Shown piece by piece: positions 44,328 to 52,658 of a stretch of DNA of 64,000 bases; within the stretch, counting starts at the first letter, position 1, and the number at the start of each line of letters is the position of its first letter. This DNA comes from Clostridium sulfidigenes (GTDB taxonomy: Bacteria > Bacillota > Clostridia > Clostridiales > Clostridiaceae), in the NCBI RefSeq assembly GCF_000732635.1, contig NZ_JPMD01000015.1, positions 1 through 64,000 of the forward strand. Reading direction: 5' to 3'. The notes beneath the pieces are model-generated. The model ran no database searches, was not told where the DNA came from, and saw only the letters and a list, made by a program, of their open reading frames with translations. The translations under genes were made by a program, and so were the position numbers.

Positions 44328-44957
44328 ATGAATATAAAAGAACTGATTTATCTTATACCGGCTATTCTTATTGCAGTATCTCTTCATGAATTTGCCCATG
44401 GGTATGTGTCTTATAAGCTAGGAGACCCAACACCAAAGGTAACGGGACGTCTTTCCCTAAATCCATTGGCACATTTAGATCCAGTAGGAACACTATGCCT
44501 TTTATTCTTTCGATTCGGATGGGCAAAACCTGTACAAGTAAACCCATATTATTATAAGGATAAAAGAAAGGGCATGGCACTGGTAGGATTAGCAGGTCCT
44601 ACGATGAACTTTTTATTAGCTCTTATATGTGCTTTTGCCATAGAAATAATTCTAAAAATCACAGGAGGTTATGGTGGAGATGTGATTTTGTTCATATTTA
44701 ATCTTCTTAACTATACTTATATAATTAATATAGGACTAGGCGTGTTTAATTTGATACCATTTCCACCACTAGATGGTTCCAAAATTATTGGAGCCCTATT
44801 ACCAGAGGAGAAATACTTTAAGATTATGAAGTATGAAAGATATGGTCAATTAATTATATTTGCATTACTAATATTTAATTTTTTAGATATCCCGTTAGAC
44901 ATGGCAAGAAAAGGAGTAGACAGTATTATTTGGGGCATTGTGAATCTAGTTATATAA
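44328..44957 (+). CDS. Site-2 protease family membrane protein (peptidase M50)
   Basis: A 209-residue intramembrane zinc metalloprotease of the short YwhC type. The zinc motif HEFAHG (H20, E21, H24) lies in the first helix and the third ligand in the later NLIPFPPLDGSKI (about 141-153). About six helices and no PDZ domain. Known relatives cut anti-sigma factors or other membrane proteins; this group's targets are unknown. GGAGC precedes the ATG. Monocistronic. Confidence 0.92.
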   Translation: MNIKELIYLIPAILIAVSLHEFAHGYVSYKLGDPTPKVTGRLSLNPLAHLDPVGTLCLLFFRFGWAKPVQVNPYYYKDKRKGMALVGLAGPTMNFLLALICAFAIEIILKITGGYGGDVILFIFNLLNYTYIINIGLGVFNLIPFPPLDGSKIIGALLPEEKYFKIMKYERYGQLIIFALLIFNFLDIPLDMARKGVDSIIWGIVNLVI

Positions 44958-44964
44958 TTAAATT

Positions 44965-45090
44965 TTAAATAACTAAAACTGAGCCTGCATTATGGACCAA
45001 TGTTCCAATAACGGCACTTAATGTATCAACCATTGCAAAGATGATAACAAGAAAATTAAATCTCAGTAGAAAGCTAGATTCCAGTAAATA
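44965..45090 (-). pseudogene. C-terminal relic of a heavy-metal P-type ATPase
   Basis: On the minus strand an open stretch of about 40 codons reads SSFLLRFNFLVIIFAMVD, then TLSAVIGTLVHNAGSVLVI and a stop. The motif GTLVHNAGSVLVI is the last-helix signature of P1B-type heavy-metal ATPases (normally followed by a conserved NS and a few residues). Nothing else of such a gene is present and no start exists, so it looks like the leftover of a lost gene. Confidence 0.5.
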
Positions 45091-45229
45091 GTTTTGATAA
45101 ATTTAATAGCTATGATAAATAGTTAATATTATATATTTTTTCAGGATAAAAGGAATATTTGAAAAAATATATAATATGTATATTAACAATAATTAAAAAC
45201 TATTTAAAGGCTTAGTAATGGGGGATATT

Positions 45230-45346
45230 ATGAAGAATGAAAAGAGTATAAAGAGAACGATGATAGTGATTATAGCTATTGTAGTTTGGTTTATAATAAG
45301 TATAGGATTGCTATCTTTGAGACGAGGAGTTTTTACTAAATTTTAA
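45230..45346 (+). CDS. Small single-helix membrane peptide
   Basis: A 38-residue frame beginning MKNEKSIKRTM, with one membrane helix (VIIAIVVWFIISIGLL) and a basic end RRGVFTKF. An in-frame ATG at 45218 behind AAAGG would add four residues. The charge pattern favours a cytoplasmic N-terminus. It sits alone in an 850-base gap. Likely real because of the clean helix and flanking charges, but no family is known to me. Confidence 0.45.
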   Translation: MKNEKSIKRTMIVIIAIVVWFIISIGLLSLRRGVFTKF

Positions 45347-45437
45347 TATAGGTTTAAATACTTAGTTTAATTAAGAATTAAAAAGATGTAAGTAAATATA
45401 GAATTTGAATTTAGACAGTTATATGTATGAAAAAATT

Positions 45438-45475
45438 AAATCACTATGGTCAAGTAAGGCTATAGTGATTTTTAT
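45438..45475 (+). terminator. Terminator-like hairpin
   Basis: AAATCACTAT (45438-45447) pairs with ATAGTGATTT (45462-45471), then TTT. Probably ends the small-peptide transcript. Further on, GGAAACTAT/ATAGTTTCC (about 45578-45599) forms another hairpin. Confidence 0.65.
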
Positions 45476-45744
45476 TATAAATTATATGTTTTTATTTCTA
45501 GTGTAAGGATGTAAATTTATTTTTGGATTTATATTTATTGAAGGATAAGATAAAATTATATAGAATATATGCATATGGAAACTATCTACATAGTTTCCTA
45601 TTCTAAATTTTAAAAAGTTATATAGATAAAATTTTAAAATGTTAACTATTTAAATAGTTGTTGTCGCCATGCGGGTTTCAAGGGTTTTGACGGCTAAATT
45701 AGGTGATAATATATAGATAAATTTTGTGTTTTTGCTAAAAATCG
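45476..45744. other. A+T-rich gap with a GC-rich patch
   Basis: No gene. Two hairpin-forming palindromes occur: GGAAACTAT/ATAGTTTCC and AACTATTTAAATAGTT (about 45643-45658). Next to the latter, bases 45663-45696 (TCGCCATGCGGGTTTCAAGG onward) are clearly richer in G and C than the surroundings; its origin is unknown. Confidence 0.4.
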
Positions 45745-45777
45745 TTGACATTCCAGTAGATGTAAGGTGTCTAATAT
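45745..45777 (+). promoter_or_regulatory. MerR-type promoter with long spacer and dyad
   Basis: -35 TTGACA (45745-45750) and -10 TAATAT (45772-45777) are about 20-21 bases apart, longer than the normal 17. The spacer holds the imperfect dyad ACATTCCA/TAAGGTGT around AGTAGATG. Long-spacer promoters with a central dyad are the known targets of MerR activators, so the following gene likely controls itself. Confidence 0.7.
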
Positions 45778-45809
45778 ACTTAAAATCAATCACATAAAGG
45801 AGACTATAG

Positions 45810-47084
45810 ATGAAAATAAAAAATGCGGAACTGTTAACAGGATTATCAGCTAAGACAATTCGGTTTTATGAGAGTGAGGGTTTAATTTCTGTAAGAAGAA
45901 ATTCAAACGCATATAGGGATTATGATGAAGATAATATTAAAGAATTGAAAAGAATAAAAATTCTTAGACAACTAGAAATTCCAATTTCTAAAATAAGAGA
46001 GTTCAAAAACGGTGACTTACAATTAGAAAATATTTTAAAAGAAAAATTAGAAGAATTAAATAAAGGTGAATTAGATATTCAAAGCAAGAAATTTACTATT
46101 GAAGTTTTATTAAAGGAAGTAAAGAAAAATCCTAATGCAGATTTAGATTATTATCATGATGACTTTGAATATATTAAAAGTGAAGAATTCACTGAATTTT
46201 TAGGTGAAGTTAAGGAGCTAAGTGAAATTTCATTAACAGCTCAAATGTTTGGTACTTTAATGCTTAGTGGGCCATTATTGTGGCTTTGGCTTAATATTAC
46301 TGATAAGAATTATGATTCTATAGGACTTAATAGTATCATGGCTATATTCAGTACAGTAATATTAACTTTAACTTGGAGAAAATATTTAAAGCAACCTAAT
46401 AAAAAGACTAAAGGTACAGCCTCTGTATTTTTAATTTCGATTTTTGCAATAATTTTAACTTTTGCTATTTTTGCAGGTATAGGGAAGTTACAAGAAGCTA
46501 TATTTGTACCAAAGAATTATTTAATGTTTATGTTTAAACCACCATATAGTTATTTGGTTTTCTTCTTTGAAGTAGAACTAATTGCATTTTTAATTTCAAG
46601 AATATATAAAAAAGTTAAGAATATAGAGTTGAAATGGACTGTAAATATTTGTAATTTTGCAAAGAAAAATATTGTAGTAACTATTCTTTTAAATATTGCT
46701 TTATTGTATATGTGCATTACTGGAATTACTATGGTAACAGAAAATAAGATAACTGACTATAGTTTTTACAACCCAATGGGGACAACCTATTCTTATGAAG
46801 ATATTTCTAAGGTTGAAGCTGGATTTAATGGAAAGAAGTTTGGCATTTTTCCAAAAGGAGCAGGTGAATTTTATTATACTGTATTCTTTAATGATGGTAA
46901 TAAAGTAAATTTTTATCAAGCTAATAGTGAATTTGAAGACACTTATTTAGAACTTGAAGTATTTGATAAGCTTATTATGGACACAGGTAAGGTTGAAAAA
47001 ACATCATCTAAAGAAAATTATGAACTATGTGATTTTGATCAAAGGTATGTAGATAGATTTTTGAGGATAATTGATAATAAGTAA
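45810..47084 (+). CDS. Membrane-integrated MerR-type regulator
   Basis: A 424-residue protein joining a MerR DNA-binding domain (about 1-70: AELLTGLSAKTIRFYESEGLI, LKRIKILRQLEIPISKIRE) and its coiled coil (about 75-115) to a membrane part with about five helices between 145 and 320. It ends in an approximately 95-residue domain (SYEDISKVEAGFNGKKFGIF onward). If membrane-bound, it would regulate DNA from the membrane. The promoter has a MerR-type long spacer. What it senses is unknown; the last domain may face out or in depending on the helix count. Confidence 0.85.
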   Translation: MKIKNAELLTGLSAKTIRFYESEGLISVRRNSNAYRDYDEDNIKELKRIKILRQLEIPISKIREFKNGDLQLENILKEKLEELNKGELDIQSKKFTIEVLLKEVKKNPNADLDYYHDDFEYIKSEEFTEFLGEVKELSEISLTAQMFGTLMLSGPLLWLWLNITDKNYDSIGLNSIMAIFSTVILTLTWRKYLKQPNKKTKGTASVFLISIFAIILTFAIFAGIGKLQEAIFVPKNYLMFMFKPPYSYLVFFFEVELIAFLISRIYKKVKNIELKWTVNICNFAKKNIVVTILLNIALLYMCITGITMVTENKITDYSFYNPMGTTYSYEDISKVEAGFNGKKFGIFPKGAGEFYYTVFFNDGNKVNFYQANSEFEDTYLELEVFDKLIMDTGKVEKTSSKENYELCDFDQRYVDRFLRIIDNK

Positions 47085-47203
47085 TTTGAAAATGTCGGAA
47101 ATAATTAAGGTTTAATTATTTCCGGGGAAAGTTATTTTAGTAGTTTTGTGTAGGTATTTTTAGCCTGTTAATATTATGAAGAAAATTTAAAGGAGTTGTG
47201 TAT

Positions 47204-47668
47204 ATGTTTAGAGAAATGAGAAAAAAGGATAGAGAAGTTTTTGGTGAGTACATAGAAATAATTTTAACTAATGGAGAATATGGAGTTTTAGCAACGGTTG
47301 GCGAAAATGGATATCCTTATACTGTACCATTAAGCTATGTTTACCAAGATAACTCCATATATTTTCACTGTGCTAAAGAAGGGCATAAGCTTGATAATAT
47401 TGAAAAAAACCCTAAAGTATCCTTTTGCGTAGTTACAGATACTGAAGTATTACCAGGAAAGTTTAGTACAAATTATAAAAGCATCATAGCTTTTGGAGAA
47501 GCAAAGGAACTAACTGGAGCTTTAAAGAGAGATATTTTATTTGAATTTATTAAAAAATATTCTCAAAGCTTCATAGAAGAAGGTAAAAGATATATTGAAA
47601 AAGCACAAGATAGTGCAAAAATAATAGAAATTAAAATAGAACATATTACTGGGAAATCAAGAGGATAA
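47204..47668 (+). CDS. Pyridoxamine 5'-phosphate oxidase family flavoprotein (NimA-like)
   Basis: A 154-residue split-barrel flavin-binding protein starting MFREMRKKDREV. Residues EYGVLATVGENGYPYTVPLSYVY and IYFHCAKEGHKLDNI are typical of the NimA/PNPOx-related group, some of which reduce 5-nitroimidazoles. The natural role is unknown. I chose the ATG at 47204 (AGGAG eight bases before) instead of a GTG at 47198. Monocistronic with a strong terminator. Confidence 0.9.
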   Translation: MFREMRKKDREVFGEYIEIILTNGEYGVLATVGENGYPYTVPLSYVYQDNSIYFHCAKEGHKLDNIEKNPKVSFCVVTDTEVLPGKFSTNYKSIIAFGEAKELTGALKRDILFEFIKKYSQSFIEEGKRYIEKAQDSAKIIEIKIEHITGKSRG

Positions 47669-47712
47669 TAAGAATAATGAAATTAAGATTAAGAGTGTAG
47701 TCTTAATTATTA

Positions 47713-47747
47713 AAATGCTATGTTGAGAACAACATAGCATTTCTATT
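47713..47747 (+). terminator. Terminator after the NimA-like gene
   Basis: Perfect 13-bp stem AAATGCTATGTTG (47713-47725) with its complement at 47730-47742, AGAA loop, then T-rich. Confidence 0.92.
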
Positions 47748-47853
47748 TAGCTAATATTTATTATTAAAGAAATTGAGCTAAATATACATTATATTGAAGT
47801 TAATGTTATAATTAGAATATATATTACTCATAATAGTAAATGGAGGAATAAGG

Positions 47854-48522
47854 TTGAAGTGTAGTGAATTAACTGAGTATATAGTAGGAAAATTAATCAC
47901 TCAGAAATTAATGATAAAAGATAGATGCTTAATAGTTGGAATTGATGGACAAGGATGTTCAGGAAAATCCACTTTATCTCAAAATATTAAAGATTATTTA
48001 ATAAAGTCAGGAGTAAAAGCTGAAGTGGTTTCAATTGATGACTTCTGTAATAAACGAGCTATACGCTATTCTGGTGAATTACCATGTTGGGAACAACACT
48101 ATTATAATAACTTTGACTATATAAAATTTGAAAGAGATATTTTAAAAAAAGCCAGAATAACAGGAAAAATAGAATTTAGTGATTTTGTTTTAGATACACT
48201 AGAGGATAAATATACAAAAAAATTAGATGTTTCTTTAGGCAGTGAGGGGATACTCATAATTGAGGGTATATTTATATTTAAAAATGAATTTAAGAAATAT
48301 TATGATTATAGTATTATGCTTGTAGTTGAAACAGATGAGCAATTAAGACGAGCTTCAGAAAGAGATATATTTAAGAATGATAGCTTAAAAGTGTTATTAA
48401 ATAAATATAATAATAGATATATTCCTGCGTATAAATTATATGAAAAGATTGATAACCCTTATTCCTTTGTAGATTTAATTATAGATAATACTAATGTGGA
48501 TATGCCTAATATAATTAAATAA
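47854..48522 (+). CDS. Uridine kinase-like P-loop kinase
   Basis: A 222-residue P-loop protein of the uridine/phosphoribulokinase group. Walker A is GIDGQGCSGKST (about 29-40), with VVSIDDFCNKR and IIEGIFIF as later motifs and a lid with RRASERD. It probably phosphorylates a nucleoside or similar small alcohol; it differs enough from Udk (no strict uridine pocket recognised) to leave the substrate open. The start is TTG at 47854 behind GGAGG. It begins a run of single unrelated genes. Confidence 0.82.
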   Translation: MKCSELTEYIVGKLITQKLMIKDRCLIVGIDGQGCSGKSTLSQNIKDYLIKSGVKAEVVSIDDFCNKRAIRYSGELPCWEQHYYNNFDYIKFERDILKKARITGKIEFSDFVLDTLEDKYTKKLDVSLGSEGILIIEGIFIFKNEFKKYYDYSIMLVVETDEQLRRASERDIFKNDSLKVLLNKYNNRYIPAYKLYEKIDNPYSFVDLIIDNTNVDMPNIIK

Positions 48523-48557
48523 AGTAAATTATCATACAAAATCATAGGAGGAAATAC

Positions 48558-49094
48558 ATGAATAAAATAGTTGTTATATACAAATCAAAATATGGTTCAG
48601 CAAAAAAATATGCAGAATGGATTGCTACTGAACTTGATGCGGATATTTTTGAGGCATCTAAAATTGATGTAGTGGATATGCAAAATTATTCTACTATTAT
48701 TTATGGAGGCGGTCTTTATGCAAGTGGAATACGGGGTGTTTCATTAATTACTAAAGCCTTTGATAAGCTAAAAGATAAAAATTTAGTTGTATTTACTGTA
48801 GGACTTGCTGATCCAAGTAACACTGAACAATTTATACCTGTTATTGATAAGAATTTTACGAAGGAAATGCAGGATAGGATTAAATTATTTCATTTTAGAG
48901 GTGCTATTGATTATAAAAATCTTGGTTTTATCCACAAGTCTATGATGGCTTTATTAAAAAACAAAGTAAGTAAAATGCCTGAGAATAAAATGGATGATGA
49001 AGCAAAAATGATGCTCGAAACCTATGGTAAAGTAGTAGATTTTACAGACCAATCATCAATTAAACCATTGATTGAATTTTGTAATGGACTATAG
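48558..49094 (+). CDS. Flavodoxin-domain protein (HemG-like)
   Basis: A 178-residue flavodoxin-fold protein. It starts KIVVIYKSKYGSAKKYAEWIA, the FMN-phosphate loop, and continues with TIIYGGGLYASGIRG and NLVVFTVGLADP. It resembles the HemG/flavodoxin-domain group of clostridia. The last codons (LIEFCNGL and stop) and the following bases are repeated at 51134-51164, the trace of a second copy. AGGAGG site present. Confidence 0.87.
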   Translation: MNKIVVIYKSKYGSAKKYAEWIATELDADIFEASKIDVVDMQNYSTIIYGGGLYASGIRGVSLITKAFDKLKDKNLVVFTVGLADPSNTEQFIPVIDKNFTKEMQDRIKLFHFRGAIDYKNLGFIHKSMMALLKNKVSKMPENKMDDEAKMMLETYGKVVDFTDQSSIKPLIEFCNGL

Positions 49095-49162
49095 AGTATT
49101 ATAAAACAATATGGTGATATGTTTATATAAGGTTAATAGAGGAATATAACTGGAGGAATAAA

Positions 49163-49978
49163 ATGAAGTTAGTAACAATATGGGACAAGGTTGCAATTGA
49201 TTTTGGAAAAGTTGGACCTAAGTATTGGAATAGTTTTGGAGATAGATTAGTTGAACTTTCAATGATTAACAAAGGAGCTAAAGTGTTAGATATTGGAATG
49301 GGTAGAGGTGCTTCATTATTTGCTGCAATAGATAAAATAGGTAAAGATGGATACGCTGTAGGCATAGATAATTCAGAAGTTATGGTAGGTGAAACTTATA
49401 AAGATATTTTAAATAAGAAAATATGTAATGCAGAAGTTAAGAATATGAATGCTCAGAATTTAAACTTTAAAAAAGATTCATTTGATAATGTTATTTGCGG
49501 ATTTGGAATAGGATATCTTTTACTTAGTGAAAATAGATTAAATGGAATACTAGGAGTGTTAAAAAATGGAGGACAAGCAGGATTTAGTATATGGGGTAAA
49601 CAAGAAGATCAAAAGTGGTTAACTAAAATAGTTAATAAATATTTACCTAACAAGATACAAAAGGAAAATAAGGATAGAAAACCTGATATTCCAAAGTTTG
49701 ATACAGTAGTGGATGTAATAAAAATATTAGATGAGTCAGGTTTTAAAAATGTTAAAGTTCATGAAGAAAATACAGATGTTGTGTATAAGGATAAAGAGGA
49801 ATGGTGGCAAGAAATGTGCACCAACGCAGTTAGAGGAATATTTGAAAAAATAGAAGATTTGGGTTGTGATGTATTTGAAGAGTTTAAAAAAGACATATTT
49901 CAAGGACTAGAAAGTTTCGACAAAGGTGACGGACTTCATTTTAATATGTCAGTAATATATGCATTTGGAGAAAAATAA
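49163..49978 (+). CDS. Class I SAM-dependent methyltransferase
   Basis: A 271-residue methyltransferase. Motif I is VLDIGMGRGASLFAAID (about 36-52), the acidic loop VGIDNSEVMV follows, and SFDNVICGFGIGYLLL is motif IV. The closing domain is larger than in small-molecule UbiE types. Substrate unknown; natural-product or quinone methyltransferases are possible. TGGAGG precedes the ATG. Monocistronic or with the next small gene. Confidence 0.87.
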   Translation: MKLVTIWDKVAIDFGKVGPKYWNSFGDRLVELSMINKGAKVLDIGMGRGASLFAAIDKIGKDGYAVGIDNSEVMVGETYKDILNKKICNAEVKNMNAQNLNFKKDSFDNVICGFGIGYLLLSENRLNGILGVLKNGGQAGFSIWGKQEDQKWLTKIVNKYLPNKIQKENKDRKPDIPKFDTVVDVIKILDESGFKNVKVHEENTDVVYKDKEEWWQEMCTNAVRGIFEKIEDLGCDVFEEFKKDIFQGLESFDKGDGLHFNMSVIYAFGEK

Positions 49979-49988
49979 ATATATAAAG

Positions 49989-50066
49989 AATGGTTTTAGT
50001 TGTCGTAAGGTATTTGAAATAGATGATGGTTCTTTAGCGGAAGTATTAAGTAGAAATTTAAGATAG
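49989..50066 (+). pseudogene. Coding relic behind the methyltransferase gene
   Basis: An open stretch without a start encodes NGFSCRKVFEIDDGSLAEVL, then SRNLR and a stop. Its amino-acid texture is protein-like and unlike the A+T-rich spacer around it. It probably is the last part of a lost gene. Parent family not identified. Confidence 0.3.
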
Positions 50067-50097
50067 ATTTTACTCTTTTATCTAGATTTAATAGGGG

Positions 50098-50415
50098 GTG
50101 GAAATTATTAATAATAAAAATAATGAAGTAAAGTTAAATCCATTAGAAAAACAAGTAGAAGAGATAAATGAGTGGCAAAAGAACGCTAATAATCCTGGTT
50201 ATTTTATTGGCTCAGGCAAAGCACCATTACCTATTAAGAATATATTAAAGTCTCCTATAATTATGCTAATAATAGGATTTATATTTGCAATACCAATAAT
50301 ATTTAGTTTAGTTAAGAGTTTTAGCATTGAAACTATATTTAATAATGTGGTGATAATAACCATAAGTATTATACTAATTACTGGAGGCATTATAAGGCTG
50401 CTAAACAAAGGTTAA
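50098..50415 (+). CDS. Small two-helix membrane protein
   Basis: A 105-residue protein with a polar N-terminal half (NPLEKQVEEINEWQKNANNP, a motif-like GYFIGSGKAPLP) and two membrane helices (about 47-68 and 76-97). The proposed GTG at 50098 touches its AGGGG site, so the exact start is doubtful. Proteins of this kind with a short cytoplasmic arm and PGYFIGSGK-type turn occur singly in clostridia. Function unknown. Confidence 0.6.
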   Translation: MEIINNKNNEVKLNPLEKQVEEINEWQKNANNPGYFIGSGKAPLPIKNILKSPIIMLIIGFIFAIPIIFSLVKSFSIETIFNNVVIITISIILITGGIIRLLNKG

Positions 50416-50630
50416 TGAATTCATAATATAGATATTGTTATTTGTGTAGGAGTTAGTATTGGAGTATCGATATATGAGAGGAAAAATAAGAAATAAAAAA
50501 AGATAATATTTATATCTAGGAGGCTTAATGATAGTTATATTAACCCTTTGTAGATTAAAGAACATAAAAATAATAAAAGCTAAAAATATGTGATGTTATA
50601 GTTATTTTCATTTTCGAGGAGGGATAAAAT

Positions 50631-51125
50631 ATGATTTTATTTGTAGAATGTGTTATTTCGTGCGCAGTTTTCACACTAATTATATTACCTTCTCTTTATA
50701 AAGACCCTATTAAGCATATTATGTCTTACCCTAAAGAAATTATAGAAAGGGTAGAAAATCTGCCTCAGTATAAAGATGTTATTAAAGGAGAGAAAAAAAG
50801 ACATTTATCAATTAAATTAATTTCAGTATTGATTTTTGCAATTGTTCTTGCGGTAGTGGCATATTATTCTGGTGCAAAAAACTTTAAGTCTGCATATATC
50901 CACGTGTTTATACTATTTTTTGTGGTGAATATTTACGATATGATAGTATTAGATATTGGACTTTTTTGTCATTGTAAAAGAACAAGAATACCTGGAACTG
51001 AGGATATGGATAAAGAATATAAGAATCCCTGGCATCATATAAGGGGTGCTGTTATAGGAATAATAATTGGCACTGTTGTTGCTTTATTATCAGGGGCAAT
51101 AGTCCATATCATAGGGATAATATAA
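50631..51125 (+). CDS. Integral membrane protein of unknown function
   Basis: A 164-residue protein with four membrane helices (about 3-20, 63-80, 88-112 and 137-160). A short cytoplasmic loop after helix 1 contains SLYKDPIKHIMSYPKEI, and after helix 3 CHCKRTRIPGTEDMDKEYKNPWHHIRG, which has cysteine and histidines that could bind a metal. GAGGAGGG precedes the ATG. No known family name. A fragment of a flavodoxin gene end follows at once. Confidence 0.72.
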   Translation: MILFVECVISCAVFTLIILPSLYKDPIKHIMSYPKEIIERVENLPQYKDVIKGEKKRHLSIKLISVLIFAIVLAVVAYYSGAKNFKSAYIHVFILFFVVNIYDMIVLDIGLFCHCKRTRIPGTEDMDKEYKNPWHHIRGAVIGIIIGTVVALLSGAIVHIIGII

Positions 51126-51133
51126 AGTTACTA

Positions 51134-51164
51134 ATTGAATTTTATAATGGACTATAGAGTATTA
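51134..51164 (+). repeat. Copy of the flavodoxin gene end
   Basis: 31 bases match 49071-49101 with one difference. The upstream copy is the last coding part and stop of the flavodoxin-domain gene. Here the frame would read LIEFYNGL and stop, but no gene precedes it, so it marks a duplicated gene that has been lost. Confidence 0.7.
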
Positions 51165-51205
51165 GAAATCAGATGAAAATTAATATAATTAAGGGGGTTA
51201 TTAAA

Positions 51206-51592
51206 ATGTTAGGAAAAGAAGATATAGTTAAAATACTTAAAAACATGGAGTTACCTTTAAGTGAATATTGGATAACCTCTGGTGCAGGTTTAGTAATTCA
51301 TGGTGTTAAAGAAACCACAAATGATATTGATTTAGGATGTACTACAAATTTAGTTGAACTATTTTTAAAAAATGGTTGTAAGTACACAGTAGAAAAAGAT
51401 AATTCAAGAATTATTCAGATAAACGATACAATAGAAATACTAGAAAATTGGTTCGTTGATGAAATAGTGATCATTGATGGATTACCTGTAGGAAGTTTAG
51501 AAAGTATAAAAAAGCAGAAGGCACAATTAGGAAGAGAGAAGGATATTAAGGATATTAAGCTTATAGATGATTATATTAAGAATAGAAGTTAA
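51206..51592 (+). CDS. Nucleotidyltransferase-fold protein
   Basis: A 128-residue protein that begins MLGKEDIVKILKNME. SEYWITSGAGLVIHGVKETTNDIDLGC resembles the GS-x(n)-DxD active site of minimal nucleotidyltransferases (here G-S replaced by T-S-G and D-I-D intact). The later DGLPVGSLESIKKQKAQLGREKDIKDI is typical of DUF6036-like or AbiEii-like relatives. A toxin role was considered, but no HEPN or antitoxin partner lies next to it. The ATG at 51206 has an AAGGGGG site; the frame is open to 51173. Confidence 0.75.
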   Translation: MLGKEDIVKILKNMELPLSEYWITSGAGLVIHGVKETTNDIDLGCTTNLVELFLKNGCKYTVEKDNSRIIQINDTIEILENWFVDEIVIIDGLPVGSLESIKKQKAQLGREKDIKDIKLIDDYIKNRS

Positions 51593-51649
51593 TGTAAAAA
51601 TTTGAAATATGAAATAAGGAATACTTATAGAGTTCAATTAGGAGTGAAT

Positions 51650-51778
51650 AAATGAGAAAGGTATTAATTATTTTTCTGGCATTAACTATGAAGACATAAT
51701 TGATAAAGAGCATCTTCCTATAGATTTTGATGCGAAAAAAGGAAATGCAACTCGAAAGGCATTTGATGATGGGGAGTA
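51650..51778 (+). pseudogene. Frameshifted gene remnant
   Basis: An ATG at 51652 behind AGGAGTG opens a 15-codon frame (MRKVLIIFLALTMKT) that stops. In another frame, INYEDIIDKEHLPIDFDAKK followed by GNATRKAFDDGE runs to a stop at 51778. The two look like shreds of one or more small genes broken by shifts. Family not identified. Confidence 0.35.
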
Positions 51779-51833
51779 ATAATACAAGTAAAATTTACAA
51801 GGAAACATTAAATTTTTTAATTTGGAGGGTATT

Positions 51834-52595
51834 ATGAATTTAACAGAACTTAATCCTAAAGGTAGATTTAGTAGTCGAGTAGAGAACTATGCAAAATATA
51901 GACCTAACTATCCTAATGAAATAATAGAGTTTCTAAATACATCCATTGGCTTAACTAAAGGAGCAATTATTGCTGATATTGGCTCTGGAACAGGAATTTC
52001 TGCTAAATTATTTTTGGATAATGGAAACGAAGTATACGGCATTGAACCTAATGCAGAAATGAGGTCCGCTGGAGAGAAGTATCTAATTAATTACACAAAT
52101 TTTCATTCAATAGATGCATCTTCAGAATATACAAAGTTGGAATCAGAATCAGTAGATGTAATTACATCAGGACAAGCATTTCATTGGTTTGAGCCAGAAG
52201 CTACAAAAAAAGAATTTCTCAGAATATTAAAACCTGGCGGGTTCGTAGTAATTATCAATAATAGAAGAAAATTTAGCAATAGCCAATTTATGAATGAATA
52301 TATGGAACTAATTGAAAAATACTCAGAACGTGAGGGGGGGAATTCACTTAATACGGATTTACCCAAATTCTTTGGTTTAAAAACAATCGATAAAGAAATA
52401 TTTTCTAATCCTCAAGTGTATAATTTAGAAAGATTAAAAGGGGATTTAGTATCTTATTCATATATTCCAAATGAAGAAGACCCAAGATTCAATTATATGA
52501 TTATGGAATTTGAACTTCTATTTAAAAAGTATAATAAAAATGGTACATTGATTTTTGATTATGAAACAGTAGTATATTATTGCAAAATGAAGTAA
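51834..52595 (+). CDS. Class I SAM-dependent methyltransferase
   Basis: A 253-residue methyltransferase of the Methyltransf_11/25 type. The start NPKGRFSSRVENYAKYRPNYP is the family N-terminus. IADIGSGTGISAKLF is motif I, YGIEPNAEMR the ribose-binding loop, and VDVITSGQAFHWFEP the motif typical of this group (YcgJ/Tam-like). Substrate unknown. The ATG at 51834 is chosen for its GGAGG site. Unrelated in detail to the methyltransferase at 49163. Confidence 0.9.
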   Translation: MNLTELNPKGRFSSRVENYAKYRPNYPNEIIEFLNTSIGLTKGAIIADIGSGTGISAKLFLDNGNEVYGIEPNAEMRSAGEKYLINYTNFHSIDASSEYTKLESESVDVITSGQAFHWFEPEATKKEFLRILKPGGFVVIINNRRKFSNSQFMNEYMELIEKYSEREGGNSLNTDLPKFFGLKTIDKEIFSNPQVYNLERLKGDLVSYSYIPNEEDPRFNYMIMEFELLFKKYNKNGTLIFDYETVVYYCKMK

Positions 52596-52637
52596 TTCAC
52601 ATAAATAATAATTGGAACTATTATTACTTTGTGAATT
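52594..52637 (+). terminator. Hairpin before the peptidase-E-like gene
   Basis: AATTCACATAAATAATA (52594-52610) pairs with the arm 52619-52637, nearly perfectly. No T run follows, so it may be an attenuator or processing site and not a complete terminator. Confidence 0.4.
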
Positions 52638-52658
52638 ATGAAGAGAGGAAGAATATTA

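Noticed and set aside
51206..51592. Toxin of a nucleotidyltransferase toxin-antitoxin pair
   Set aside because: No HEPN or antitoxin gene adjoins it; the neighbours are a gene shred and a methyltransferase.
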